From positions 2,170,001 to 2,234,000 of the forward strand of contig CP052876.1 of NCBI GenBank assembly GCA_020881835.1: 64,000 nucleotides of DNA, given 5' to 3'. The notes beneath the pieces were generated by a model. The model was not told the DNA's origin, did no database searches, and saw only the letters and a program-made list of their open reading frames with translations. Within the stretch, counting starts at the first letter, position 1, and each line of letters begins with the position of its first letter. Below are positions 18,401-29,077 of this stretch, piece after piece. Both the position numbers and the translations under genes were made by a program. The stretch is from Kineosporiaceae bacterium SCSIO 59966 (GTDB taxonomy: Bacteria > Actinomycetota > Actinomycetes > Actinomycetales > SCSIO-59966).

Positions 18401-21122
18401 ACCGAGAGCCGCGTCGTCCCCGCCCACGCGGGGGTCATCCCCCATCCTGCGCGTCGAGCAGGCTGTTCAGCTCGTCGTCCCCGCCCACGCGGGGGTCATC
18501 CGCGACGAGCCGGCCTGGTCCACGACCACCCGGGGTCGTCCCCGCCCACGCGGGGGTCATCCGTTCGCGGAGGCGGATCCTGCGACGCAACGGCTGTCGT
18601 CCCCGCCCACGCGGGGGTCATCCGGCCGTTCGGAGATCAGCTTGGCGGTGCGGTACGTCGTCCCCGCCCACGCGGGGGTCATCCACCGACCGTCCCAAGG
18701 AGGAGGTCACGCTGGAGGTCGTCCCCGCCCACGCGGGGGTCATCCGGTTGCCGCCGCCATCGGCGGCGGGACGAAGGTGTCGTCCCCGCCCACGCGGGGG
18801 TCATCCGTCATGCCGTCGTTGGACCGGCCGCGGCGGGAGGTCGTCCCCGCCCACGCGGGGTCATCCCGACTCACGGAGCAGGTCCCCGGCGGACGCCATG
18901 TCGTCCCCGCCCACGCGGGGGTCATCCGGCGTTGAGCGAGGCCCGGCAGTGGTCGGACCGGTCGTCCCCGCCCACGCGGGGGTCATCCGTCGCACCCCCG
19001 CTACGGCCAGAAAACGCAAGAGGTCGTCCCGCCCACGCGGGGGTCATCCGTTCTTCGAGTTCCGGCCGACGTTCCTCCTGTCGTCGTCCCCGCCCACGCG
19101 GGGGTCATCCGGTAACGGCGCCGGTGAACGGGTTGAAGATCCAGTCGTCCCCGCCCACGCGGGGGTCATCCCCACGTGTACGCCGCCGCGATGAGCCTGG
19201 GCTGGTCGTCCCCGCCCACGCGGGGGTCATCCGTGAACTACACGCGCACCAGGCTCGTCGCTTTCGTCGTCCCCGCCCACGCGGGGGTCATCCAGGCTGA
19301 TCTGTTGCTGACGCCTCCCAGATTGAGTCGTCCCCGGCCACGCGGGGGTCATCCCCCACCCAGGCGGTCGCCACCACCCAGGCCCCCGTCGTCCCCGCCC
19401 ACGCGGGGGTCATCCCGGCAGCACGGTCGCCGGCGTCCACGACACGAGGTCGTCCCCGCCCACGCGGGGGTCATCCGTGGCCTGGGCTGGCGGTTGCTGC
19501 GGCACTATCGTCGTCCCCGCCCACGCGGGGGTCATCCCCGAACTCCGGCCACCCCAGCAGCGCGGAGGAGGTCGTCCCCGCCCACGCGGGGGTCATCCCC
19601 GCTGCGCGTTGATGCCCTCCAGCAGGGGGAGGTCGTCCCCGCCCACGCGGGGGTCATCCGCCGACCCCCCCTTCCTGGCCCGGGCGCTCGCGGTCGTCCC
19701 CGCCCACGCGGGGGTCATCCCGTCATGCAGACCGCCCCCGAGGACGTGTCCCGGTCGTCCCCGCCCACGCGGGGGTCATCCGATCGTCGCTCCGGCCCTG
19801 TTCAGCCGCGGCCCGTCGTCCCCGCCCACGCGGGGGTCATCCCTTCGTCGTCCACGTCGCCGACCCCACGTACACGTCGTCCCCGCCCACGCGGGGGTCA
19901 TCCCGCCTGGTCCTGCTGGCGGTTGATCGTCTCGCCGTCGTCCCCGCCCACGCGGGGGTCATCCCGCCGGCTCCTACCACGACCTCGTGGACTCCGAGTC
20001 GTCCCCGCCCACGCGGGGGTCATCCTGCAGACCACATCACCACACGAGTGATAGGAGTGTCGTCCCCGCCCACGCGGGGGTCATCCCTGCCCCAGGGCCT
20101 CCGGGCCGGCGTCCAGGCCGTCGTCCCCGCCCACGCGGGGTCATCCCCCGAAGGTCGGCCCCGTTCTCCCTGACCCGGTGTCGTCCCCGCCCACGCGGGG
20201 GTCATCCCTGGCGCAGCGCCCTTACGTGGGCGACGAGGACGTCGTCCCCGCCCACGCGGGGGTCATCCGCGCACGAGACCGTGAAGCTGCTGCGGTATCT
20301 CGTCGTCCCCGCCCACGCGGGGGTCATCCTTGGTGGGAGGTTCCCCGCTCAGATGTGCTGGCGTTGTCCCCGCTCACGCGGGGGTCATCCGGTGTGATCC
20401 ACGATGGTGGACATCAGTAGGGGGTCGTCCCCGCCCACGCGGGGGTCATCCCTACGAGGGCACCCTCGTCCTGTTCCGTGACTTGTCGTCCCCGCCCACG
20501 CGGGGGTCATCCCTGGGCCGCGTTCGAGGCCGGCGTCGAGCTGTCGTCGTCCCCGCCCACGCGGGGGTCATCCCGGGTACGGGAACGGGGTACCTGCGCG
20601 CAGACGGTCGTCCCCGCCCACGCGGGGGTCATCCCCACCCGACGGACGCGCCCCACTGCTCCTGGTAGTCGTCCCCGCCCACGCGGGGGTCATCCGCCCG
20701 GTATGACCCACTCGTAGGAGTCCGACTCGTCGTCCCCGCCCACGCGGGGGTCATCCGGACTTCCACGGCGACGGAGTCGGCAGCAGCCAGTCGTCCCCGC
20801 CCACGCGGGGGTCATCCGAACGGCCACACGGCGGCACAGTCGGTGACCATGTCGTCCCCGCCCACGCGGGGGTCATCCTCTTCCAGTCGCCGGAGGGGAG
20901 TTGCTGGAGCGGTCGTCCCCGCCCACGCGGGGGTCATCCCTCCGTCCCGTCCCTGGTCGAGCAGTACGCACGGTCGTCCCCGCCCACGCGGGGGTCATCC
21001 GCCGGTAGCGACCCTTCTGGACGATCATGGGGTGTCGTCCCCGCCCACGCGGGGGTCATCCCGACAACGCCGACGTCGCCCTCGTCGTCGCCAAGTCGTC
21101 CCCGCCCACGCGGGTGTCATCC
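12493..21122 (+). CRISPR. Type I-E CRISPR array, 142 repeats and 141 spacers
   Basis: The 28-bp repeat begins GTCGTCCCCG and ends GGGGTCATCC, with a CCCCGC/GCGGGG stem like other I-E repeats. Repeat starts were followed one by one from 12493 to 21095. The period is 61 bp (33-nt spacers) except for rare one-base changes: 34-nt spacers after repeats 20, 87 and 107, an extra G in repeat 80, and one base missing in repeats 105, 108 and 126. Substitutions occur in repeats 29, 89, 92, 113, 130 and 142. The hairpin and handle orientation put transcription on the plus strand, with the newest spacers next to cas2. A truncated 143rd repeat follows at 21156. All long open frames inside are artefacts. 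Confidence 0.99.
14169..14201 (+). terminator. Spacer 28 with an intrinsic-terminator-like hairpin
   Basis: The 33-nt spacer contains ACCCCC, a CGGA loop, GGGGGT and then CTTTT, a 6-bp GC stem followed by a short U tract, in the direction of array transcription. Such hairpins are common phage terminators. It may lower transcription of the 114 repeats downstream. Confidence 0.55.
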
Positions 21123-21155
21123 CGCGACCCGCTGCCGCGTGTCCGGGAGGAGTTG

Positions 21156-21330
21156 GTCGTCCCCGCCTGTCAAGGGACAGTAGGAACTGCCCAGAGGCGG
21201 ACGGTGAAATTTGCCCGCTGACGGCCACGGGAACTGCCCGGTCGTTCCGGGCCCACACGGGCGTCGTCCGTCACCCGGCATCGCCACCTCCGCCCCGTGC
21301 GGTGTCGTCCTCCCCACGCGGGGGTCATCC
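21156..21330 (+). repeat. Decayed trailer end of the CRISPR array
   Basis: After repeat 142 come three damaged copies: a truncated one holding only the first 12 bases (21156-21167), a degenerate 29-nt copy at 21241-21269 starting GTCGTTCCGG, and a 27-nt copy at 21304-21330 starting GTCGTCCTCC and ending GGGGTCATCC. They are separated by an IS-like remnant and by one spacer-sized segment (21270-21303). This is the expected state of the oldest, leader-distal end. Confidence 0.8.
21168..21240. mobile_element. Possible remnant of an insertion-sequence end
   Basis: A 73-bp segment breaks repeat 143 after its twelfth base. It starts TGTCAAGGGACAG and holds two copies of GGAACTGCCC (21183-21192 and 21230-21239) plus an AT-richer GTGAAATTTGCCC. 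Starting with TGT and carrying repeated internal motifs resembles the ends of IS21-type elements, but no transposase is present and the match was not searched. Confidence 0.4.
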
Positions 21331-21459
21331 CGTCGAGTACGCCGCATCGGTGGAGTTCGGCAGGTCCCGTACGCGGGCCGTGCGGGGCCCGGGAGCCTGC
21401 TTGTTGATGACGTCCGGGAAACGCCGACGGCGGCAGTTCGCCAGTCACGTCCGCTCGCG
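21331..21459. other. Short non-coding stretch between array trailer and hxlR
   Basis: About 130 bp after the last degenerate repeat. No gene, clear repeat or terminator was recognised. It may be old spacer or flanking sequence. Confidence 0.4.
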
Positions 21460-21798
21460 TCAGGCCGACGACGCCTGGGCCAGGGTGTCGCTCCAGCGAC
21501 GGTTCCAGCGATCGATCGCGAGGAACACCGGCTCGAGGTCCCGGCCCATGTCGGTCAGCTCGTAGCGCGGGCAGCCGTCCTGGAGCCGGTGGCTGATGAC
21601 ACCGGCCCGGCACAGCTCCTCGAGCCGCTGGGTGAGCAGTCGCGACGACAGGTGAGGTACCGCGTCGAGGAGGTCGGTGAACCGGACGGGCCCCTCGAAC
21701 ATGCGTCGCAGGATCGAGGCCGTCCACCGGCGTCCGAGGAACTCGATCGACTCCTGGAACCTCGGGCAGTGCGCGGCGTCCAACAACTCTCTCCTCAC
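21460..21798 (-). CDS. HxlR-family transcriptional regulator
   Basis: Winged-helix regulator of about 112 residues. It shows the family N-terminus RRELLDAAHCPRFQESIEFL and then LGRRWTASILRRMFEGPVRF, DLLDAVPHLSSRLLTQRLEEL and the wing GCPRYELTDMG. The single Cys in AHCPRF is the redox or aldehyde-sensing Cys found in many HxlR/YodB proteins. The frame is open to 21867, but that extension covers the palindromic operator, so a GTG near 21798 is preferred (GTG at 21801 or TTG at 21786 are alternatives). It is divergent from a DoxX gene that it probably represses. Confidence 0.85.
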   Translation of the reverse strand: MRRELLDAAHCPRFQESIEFLGRRWTASILRRMFEGPVRFTDLLDAVPHLSSRLLTQRLEELCRAGVISHRLQDGCPRYELTDMGRDLEPVFLAIDRWNRRWSDTLAQASSA

Positions 21799-21833
21799 CA
21801 CCCTCCAAGCATTGCATCGGCCCGGCGACCCCG

Positions 21834-21856
21834 CTACCTTACCCAAGGTAGTTACC
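21834..21856. promoter_or_regulatory. Palindromic operator between hxlR and doxX
   Basis: CTACCTT (21834-21840) and AAGGTAG (21845-21851) form a perfect 7-bp inverted repeat with a 4-bp centre. It overlaps a second one, GGTA-GT-TACC (21847-21856). It lies between the divergent genes and is the likely HxlR binding site; on the minus strand TTGCTA (21866-21861) could be a -35 element. Binding is inferred. Confidence 0.6.
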
Positions 21857-21881
21857 AAAGATAGCAACGATGGGAGTCGAG

Positions 21882-22304
21882 ATGGAATGGGTCGTGCTCG
21901 TAGGCCGGGTGCTGTTCGTCCTGCTGTTCTTCGGTAGCGGACTGGGGCACCTCACCCAGACCCAGGCGATGGCCGGGTACGCCGGCAGCAAGGGCGTGCC
22001 GGCGCCCCGCGCGTCGGTGATCGGCAGCGGTGTACTCATCGTGGTGGGCGGGCTCATGGTGCTGCTCGGCATCTGGGCCGACCTCGGCGCGCTCCTGCTG
22101 GTGATCTTCCTGATCCCGACGGCGTTCCTCATGCACAACTTCTGGAGCGTCACCGACCCGCAGGGCCGGCAGATGGAGCAGACCCAGTTCCTCAAGGACC
22201 TCTCCCTGGCCGGTGCGGCGCTGGCGCTGTTCGCCTTCTTCGCCACCACCCCGGACCTCGGGCTGACGATCACCGGCCCGCTGCTGGACGGCTGGTTCGA
22301 GTGA
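21882..22304 (+). CDS. DoxX-family membrane protein
   Basis: Membrane protein of 140 residues with four hydrophobic segments and the DoxX features LFFGSGLGHLTQ near the N-terminus and FLMHNFWSVTDPQGRQMEQTQ followed by FLKDLSLAGA. DoxX-like proteins are often linked to thiol or oxidative stress, which fits the neighbouring Cys-containing HxlR regulator. The ATG at 21882 is chosen because GGGAG at 21872-21876 precedes it; ATG 21870 is possible. The stop overlaps the GTG of the next gene. Confidence 0.85.
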   Translation: MEWVVLVGRVLFVLLFFGSGLGHLTQTQAMAGYAGSKGVPAPRASVIGSGVLIVVGGLMVLLGIWADLGALLLVIFLIPTAFLMHNFWSVTDPQGRQMEQTQFLKDLSLAGAALALFAFFATTPDLGLTITGPLLDGWFE

Positions 22305-22765
22305 CGCTGCCCACCCCACTGCCGCCGCGGCCGGGGCCGCGCCCGCGCACCACGCCGTCCAACCCCCACACCCAGCTGGACCAGCAGCCGACGGACCCCA
22401 GCATCCGCGAGCAGCTGGCGGCCCGCCTGTTCGCCCTGCCGGGCGTCGTGGAGCGCCCGAGTGCGATCTCGGTGCCGGGTGCGCGGGCGCTGACGCTCCC
22501 GTCCGGTGGGCCGTCCCGGCTGTTCATCGTGGGCACCGAGTTCGCGCACCTGCACCCGGCGCCGGACTTCAGCGTGCACACCGTGCTGCCGCGAGAACTG
22601 GTGGCGGAGGCGATCGACGCGGGCTGGGCAGAGCGGCACCCGCTGGCGGGTCGCGGTCCGATCCCGGACGCCATCGTCATGCTCTACGCACCGCGCGACG
22701 AGACCGAGCTGGACGTCGTGGCCGGGCTGGTGACCGCTGCCCACGACCTCTTCGTCCCGGCCTGA
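22301..22765 (+). CDS. Luciferase-like domain protein (DUF5519 type)
   Basis: Soluble protein of 154 residues. After a proline-rich N-terminus of about 40 residues it shows the pattern of the small luciferase/DUF5519 family: SAISVPGARALTLP, FIVGTEFAHLHPAPDFSVH, LPRELVAEAIDAGWAERHPL and VMLYAPRDETELDVV. The biochemical role of the family is unsettled. The GTG overlaps the doxX stop, so it is expressed with doxX under the HxlR operator. The assignment is by pattern recall, not by a search. Confidence 0.65.
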   Translation: MTLPTPLPPRPGPRPRTTPSNPHTQLDQQPTDPSIREQLAARLFALPGVVERPSAISVPGARALTLPSGGPSRLFIVGTEFAHLHPAPDFSVHTVLPRELVAEAIDAGWAERHPLAGRGPIPDAIVMLYAPRDETELDVVAGLVTAAHDLFVPA

Positions 22766-22805
22766 GCGCGTCCCGGCCCGGAACGGGCCAAAGAAGATCA
22801 CCCGG

Positions 22806-22877
22806 TGCCCCCGGCAGGATTCGAACCTGCGCTCCCGCCTCCGGAGGGCGGTGCTCTATCCCCTGAGCTACGGGGGC
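22806..22877 (-). tRNA. tRNA-Arg, anticodon CCG
   Basis: On the minus strand the acceptor stem GCCCCCG (22877-22871) pairs with CGGGGGC (22813-22807). The D arm GCTCAGGGGATAGAGC, the anticodon stem CCGCC/GGCGG with loop CTCCGGA, and the T arm with TTCGAAT are intact. The loop gives anticodon CCG, reading CGG, a frequent Arg codon in this GC-rich DNA. CCA is not encoded. Confidence 0.96.
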
Positions 22878-22898
22878 CGGTCGTGCTCGGTGAGCCTA

Positions 22899-23993
22899 TC
22901 AGTCGGCGGCTGACTGCCCGGCCACGTACTCCCAGTGCCACGGCTCGTACGGGCCGGCACCGCCGCGGCGGGCCCAGTCCGGGTTGTCCCACCCGAACGC
23001 CGGGGCGTTCTCCCGCAGCCACCGGTACCGGTGGTCGGCCACCTGGACGCCGCCGGCGAGGTCGACGGCCAGGCCCCAGCCGTGCTCGCTGGTCCCCGGG
23101 ACGGCGGCCAGCCGGGGCTTGCGCGCGCGGACGGCGACCTGCGAGCGGTAGCTGCGGTAGGAGTCGGTGATGACGAGGTCCTCGCCGAAGTGGTCCTGGT
23201 AGGCGAACCGCAGCTTGGCCAGCGCCACGGCAGCGTCCGCGCGCAGCAGGTGGCCGGTGCCCCACAGCTCGCACAGGTCCCTGACCCGCAGGCGGCCGTT
23301 GGCGGCACCGACGTCGATGTTCGCGACGTCGCAGTCACCGACGGCCTCCTGCAGACGGGCCTGCTCCAGCGCGACCCGCTCACGCTCCCGGCTGGCCCGC
23401 TCGGCGCGCTCACGAGCGGCAGCCAGCTCCTCCGCAGTGGGCACCTCGGCGGTGTCCACCGCGAGCACCTCCGGGACGGCGACCACGTCGGTGACGCTGG
23501 GTAGCACCCGGAACGCCGTCCGAGCCGCCGCCGCGGGGGCGGCGGCCGCCGCCGTCGAGGTGGCGGCGTCCCCGTCGGTCGTGGGCAGGACGTCACCGGC
23601 CAGCGGAGCGACGATGGTGGCCAGGCCCAGGACGCCGACGACCCCGACCTGAGGCAGCCGGCCGACGACGAGGGCGCGGCGGCGGCGGCGGATCTCCAGC
23701 TCACGCAGCTGGCGCCGGGTCAGCGCGACGGCGGGACGGGAGGCCCGGTGCGCGGCCCGGCCGGCGGCCCGCCCAGCGACGTGCTCAGGAGCACGGTGGG
23801 CCGCTCGGCCAGCGGCACGGCCAGTCGCACGGCCAGAAGCCCGTCCAGAGGCGCGCTCTGCGGCCCGCAGCTCGCGGCGGCTCGGGAACTCTCCCGACGG
23901 CGTGGGGTTTGCGAGGACACGGGAGGGGGCACTACCGGGGAGACGCTCGGGCGTACGCCGCAGCGGGGTTCCGCTGGCACGGTGCGATGCCAC
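22899..23993 (-). CDS. Membrane-anchored M15 D-Ala-D-Ala carboxypeptidase (VanY type)
   Basis: Peptidoglycan-modifying metallopeptidase of 364 residues. Residues 1-100 are an Arg/Ala-rich cytoplasmic region with a GRASGRATGRAAGRAA-type repeat. One membrane segment follows (VGVVGVLGLATIVAPLAG), then an Ala-rich linker and a short coiled coil around EELAAARERAERASRERERV. The C-terminal zinc domain has SYRSYRSQ, HGWGLAVDLAGG and WHWEYV, carrying the His, Asp and His ligands. Start GTG at 23993 with GGAGG 9 nt upstream. A promoter-like TATAGT lies about 115 bp upstream, leaving a long leader. The tRNA-Arg lies just downstream. Confidence 0.88.
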   Translation of the reverse strand: MASHRASGTPLRRTPERLPGSAPSRVLANPTPSGEFPSRRELRAAERASGRASGRATGRAAGRAAHRAPEHVAGRAAGRAAHRASRPAVALTRRQLRELEIRRRRRALVVGRLPQVGVVGVLGLATIVAPLAGDVLPTTDGDAATSTAAAAAPAAAARTAFRVLPSVTDVVAVPEVLAVDTAEVPTAEELAAARERAERASRERERVALEQARLQEAVGDCDVANIDVGAANGRLRVRDLCELWGTGHLLRADAAVALAKLRFAYQDHFGEDLVITDSYRSYRSQVAVRARKPRLAAVPGTSEHGWGLAVDLAGGVQVADHRYRWLRENAPAFGWDNPDWARRGGAGPYEPWHWEYVAGQSAAD

Positions 23994-24109
23994 GGGTGAG
24001 TACCTCCGCGGGAGACGACGGCAGACAACGGGCAGGGCAGGCAGTACAGCAGACCCGCACGGCCGACCCGAGACCGGCCGCGACCCACGGAGGGTGGACG
24101 GGTCACGGG

Positions 24110-24140
24110 ACTATAACGGGACCGGCGGGTAGCGACGCAA
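24110..24140 (-). promoter_or_regulatory. Promoter-like sequence for the VanY-type gene
   Basis: On the minus strand TTGCGT (24140-24135) and TATAGT (24115-24110) are 19 bp apart. Transcription from here would give a 5' leader of about 110 nt before the GTG at 23993. The leader is GC-rich; I compared it by eye with the ydaO (c-di-AMP) riboswitch pattern, common before wall hydrolases, and saw no match. Confidence 0.4.
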
Positions 24141-24156
24141 CCCTGGGTGAGCGGAG

Positions 24157-25206
24157 TCACCGGTTCAGTGGCGTCCTGCGGGTGACGTCTCGGATCTCCC
24201 CGACCAGCTCTTCGAGCACGTCCTCGAGGAACAGCACCCCCACCACGCGGCCCGAGTCGTCGAGCACCCGCGCCAGGTGGGACCCGCTGCGCTGCATGCT
24301 CGCCAGGGCGTCCTCGATCTCGTCGTCGTAGCGCACCGACACCAGGGACCGGACTCGTTTGTCGGGCACCGGCTCGTCGTGGGCGTCGTCCTCGGCGTAC
24401 AGGACGTCCTTGAGGTGCAGGTACCCGACGAGGTCGCCGTCACCCGCCACGACCGGGAACCGGCTGAACCCGGTCCGCCCGACCAGCCGCTCGACGTCCG
24501 ACGGGGTGCTGCCGAGCGGCAGGGTGACGAGGTCCTCCACCGGCACCATGACGTCGGTCGCCACGAGCTCGCTGAACTCGATCGCACCGGTGAGCAGGCC
24601 GTGCTCGTCCTCCAGCAGCCCCTCGCGGGTGGACTCGGTGACGATGGAGTGCACCTCCTCGGCCGTGTACGCGGACACCACCTCATCCCTGGGCTCGACG
24701 CCCACGAGCCGCAGGGCGAAGTTGGCGGCCGCGTTGAGCAGCCGGATCAGCGGGGAGACCACCCGGGCGACGAGCACGAGCGGCGGCGCGAGCAGGAGCG
24801 CGGCCCGCTCCGGGCCGGCGATGGCGATGTTCTTGGGGACCATCTCGCCCAGGACGACGTGCAGGTAGACGACGACGGCGAGGGCGAGCGCGAAGGCGGC
24901 CGGGTGGACCAGGTCCTCCGGCACGCCCAGCCACGCGAAGACCGGCTCGATGAGGTGCGCGAGCGCCGGCTCGGCGACCGCGCCGAGCCCGAGCGAGGCG
25001 ACCGTGATGCCGAGCTGGGCGCACGCGAGCATGAGCGACACGTGCTCCATCGCCCACAGCGTCGTGCGAGCGGCCCGGCTGCCCGCCTCGGCACGCGGCT
25101 CGATCTGGCTGCGCCGCGCGGAGATGACGGCGAACTCGCCGCCGACGAAGAAGGCGTTGGCGGCCAGCAGCGCGACCCCGAGCAGGAGGGCGGCCCCGTC
25201 ACTCAC
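24157..25206 (-). CDS. CNNM/CorC-type membrane protein with CBS pair (short form)
   Basis: Hemolysin-C/CorC-like family member of 349 residues, thought to act in divalent cation (Mg/Co) handling. Residues 1-185 are the CNNM membrane domain (VGGEFAVISARRSQIEPRAE, LGLGAVAEPALAHL, LGEMVPKNIAIAGPERAA). Two CBS domains follow at about 205-335 (DVMVPVEDLVTLP, FLEDVLEELVGEI). The C-terminal CorC/HlyC transporter-associated domain present in the upstream paralogue is missing here. The GTG start overlaps the stop of that paralogue, so the two are co-translated and probably work as a pair. Confidence 0.9.
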   Translation of the reverse strand: MSDGAALLLGVALLAANAFFVGGEFAVISARRSQIEPRAEAGSRAARTTLWAMEHVSLMLACAQLGITVASLGLGAVAEPALAHLIEPVFAWLGVPEDLVHPAAFALALAVVVYLHVVLGEMVPKNIAIAGPERAALLLAPPLVLVARVVSPLIRLLNAAANFALRLVGVEPRDEVVSAYTAEEVHSIVTESTREGLLEDEHGLLTGAIEFSELVATDVMVPVEDLVTLPLGSTPSDVERLVGRTGFSRFPVVAGDGDLVGYLHLKDVLYAEDDAHDEPVPDKRVRSLVSVRYDDEIEDALASMQRSGSHLARVLDDSGRVVGVLFLEDVLEELVGEIRDVTRRTPLNR

Positions 25207-26519
25207 GACGCCACCTCCGCCCGCGCCGACGGGATGAACCGCAGCCGGTCGATCCGGCGTCCGTCGAGCCGCTCCACCCGGAGCACGCCGCCGGGGACGA
25301 CGACCTCGTCGCCGACCCGGGCGAGCCGGCCGAGCCGGGCCACGACGAACCCGCCGACGGTCTCGTAGGAGGGTCCCTCGGGGATGTCCGCCCCGAGCCG
25401 GTCACGGACCTCGTCGGGACGCAGCAGCGCCGGCACCACCCAGGACCCGTCCCGCAGCCGGCGGGCCCCGGCCCGGGCCCGGTCGTGCTCGTCGGCCACC
25501 TCACCGACGAGCTCCTCGATGAGGTCCTCCAGGGTGACGATGCCGGCGGTCCCGCCGTACTCGTCGGTGACGACGGCCATCTGCAGTCCCTGCTCGCGCA
25601 GCTGGACGAGCAGCGGGTCGAGCCGGACGGTCTCGGGCACCCGCAGGGCCTCGGTCATCAGCGCGGCCGCGGGCACCTCCTCACGCTTGTGGTGGGGGAC
25701 GGCGATGGCCTTCTTGACGTGCACGACCCCGGCGATGTCGTCGAGGTCGGTGTCGACCACCGGGAACCGGGAGTACCCCGTCGCGCGGGCCAGCCGGACG
25801 ACGTCCGCGGCGGTGTCCTCCCGGCGGACGCTGACCATCCGCACCCGGTGGGTCATGACGTCGGCAGCGGTGCGCGTGCTGAAGCCCAGGGATCGGGCCA
25901 GCAGCGTCGCGGTGCCCTCGTCGAGGGTGCCGGCCTCGGCCGAGCGGCGGACGAGCGAGGCGAGCTCCTCGGGGGACCTGCTGGAGGACAGCTCCTCGCG
26001 CGGCTCGACCCCGACGGCGAGCAGGACCCGGTTCGCCGAGCCGTTGAGGACCCGGATGAGCGGCCCCGTGACGAAGGTGAACGCCCGCTGCAGCGGGACC
26101 GCCCAGCGGGCGGTTGCCATCGGCACGGCCAGCGCCAGGTTCTTCGGGATGAGCTCGCCGACGAGCATCGAGGCCACGGTGGCCAGCAGCATCCCCAGGC
26201 CGACCGACGTCCCGCCGACCGCTGCCTCGGGCAGGCCGGCCGCTGTCAGCGGGCCGCGCAGCAACCGGGACAGCGACGGCTCGACGAGGTAGCCGACCAG
26301 CAGCGTGGTCAGGGTGATGCCGACCTGGGCCCCGCTCAGCTGGGTGGACAGCGTCCGCAGTCCGGCGAGCACGCCGGCGGCGCCGGGCTCACCGGCGTCC
26401 CGGGCGTGCTCGACCGCGGGGCGGTCCAGGGTGACCAGGGAGAACTCGGCGGCGACGAAGACCCCGGTGCCCAAGGTGAGCAGCACACCGAGGCCGAGGA
26501 GCAGCCACTCGGTCAGCAC
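25203..26519 (-). CDS. CNNM/CorC-type membrane protein with CBS pair and CorC domain
   Basis: 438 residues, paralogue of the downstream gene. CNNM membrane domain at 1-195 (GTGVFVAAEFSLVTLDRPAVEH, GELIPKNLALAVP). CBS pair at about 215-340 (DVMTHRVRMVSVRREDTAAD, DEYGGTAGIVTLEDLIEELV). C-terminal CorC/HlyC domain at about 350-430 (SYETVGGFVVARLGRL). This full-length form plus the shorter copy is a common actinobacterial tandem. Starts at GTG 26519. About 100 bp separate it from guaB1 on the same strand. Confidence 0.9.
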   Translation of the reverse strand: MLTEWLLLGLGVLLTLGTGVFVAAEFSLVTLDRPAVEHARDAGEPGAAGVLAGLRTLSTQLSGAQVGITLTTLLVGYLVEPSLSRLLRGPLTAAGLPEAAVGGTSVGLGMLLATVASMLVGELIPKNLALAVPMATARWAVPLQRAFTFVTGPLIRVLNGSANRVLLAVGVEPREELSSSRSPEELASLVRRSAEAGTLDEGTATLLARSLGFSTRTAADVMTHRVRMVSVRREDTAADVVRLARATGYSRFPVVDTDLDDIAGVVHVKKAIAVPHHKREEVPAAALMTEALRVPETVRLDPLLVQLREQGLQMAVVTDEYGGTAGIVTLEDLIEELVGEVADEHDRARAGARRLRDGSWVVPALLRPDEVRDRLGADIPEGPSYETVGGFVVARLGRLARVGDEVVVPGGVLRVERLDGRRIDRLRFIPSARAEVAS

Positions 26520-26621
26520 GGGGGTCCGCCGGGCGCGGACACCGATGAGGACCGGGCCGCAGATGAAGGATGATCGTCCATCGCGGCACCCATGCTAGCC
26601 GTGCGGGCACCGCCGCGGAGG

Positions 26622-29073
<2,452 letters not shown>

Positions 29074-29077
<4 letters not shown>

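Noticed and set aside
12535-21221. Many open frames of 60-580 codons across the array, encoding repeated SSPPTRGSS, VVPAHAGVI and RPRPRGGHP blocks
   Set aside because: These are the three frames of the CRISPR repeat with GC-rich spacers that lack stop codons. They are not proteins.
23994-24109. Possible ydaO-type (c-di-AMP) riboswitch in the long VanY leader
   Set aside because: Cell-wall hydrolase context is suggestive, but the conserved riboswitch core could not be matched by eye.
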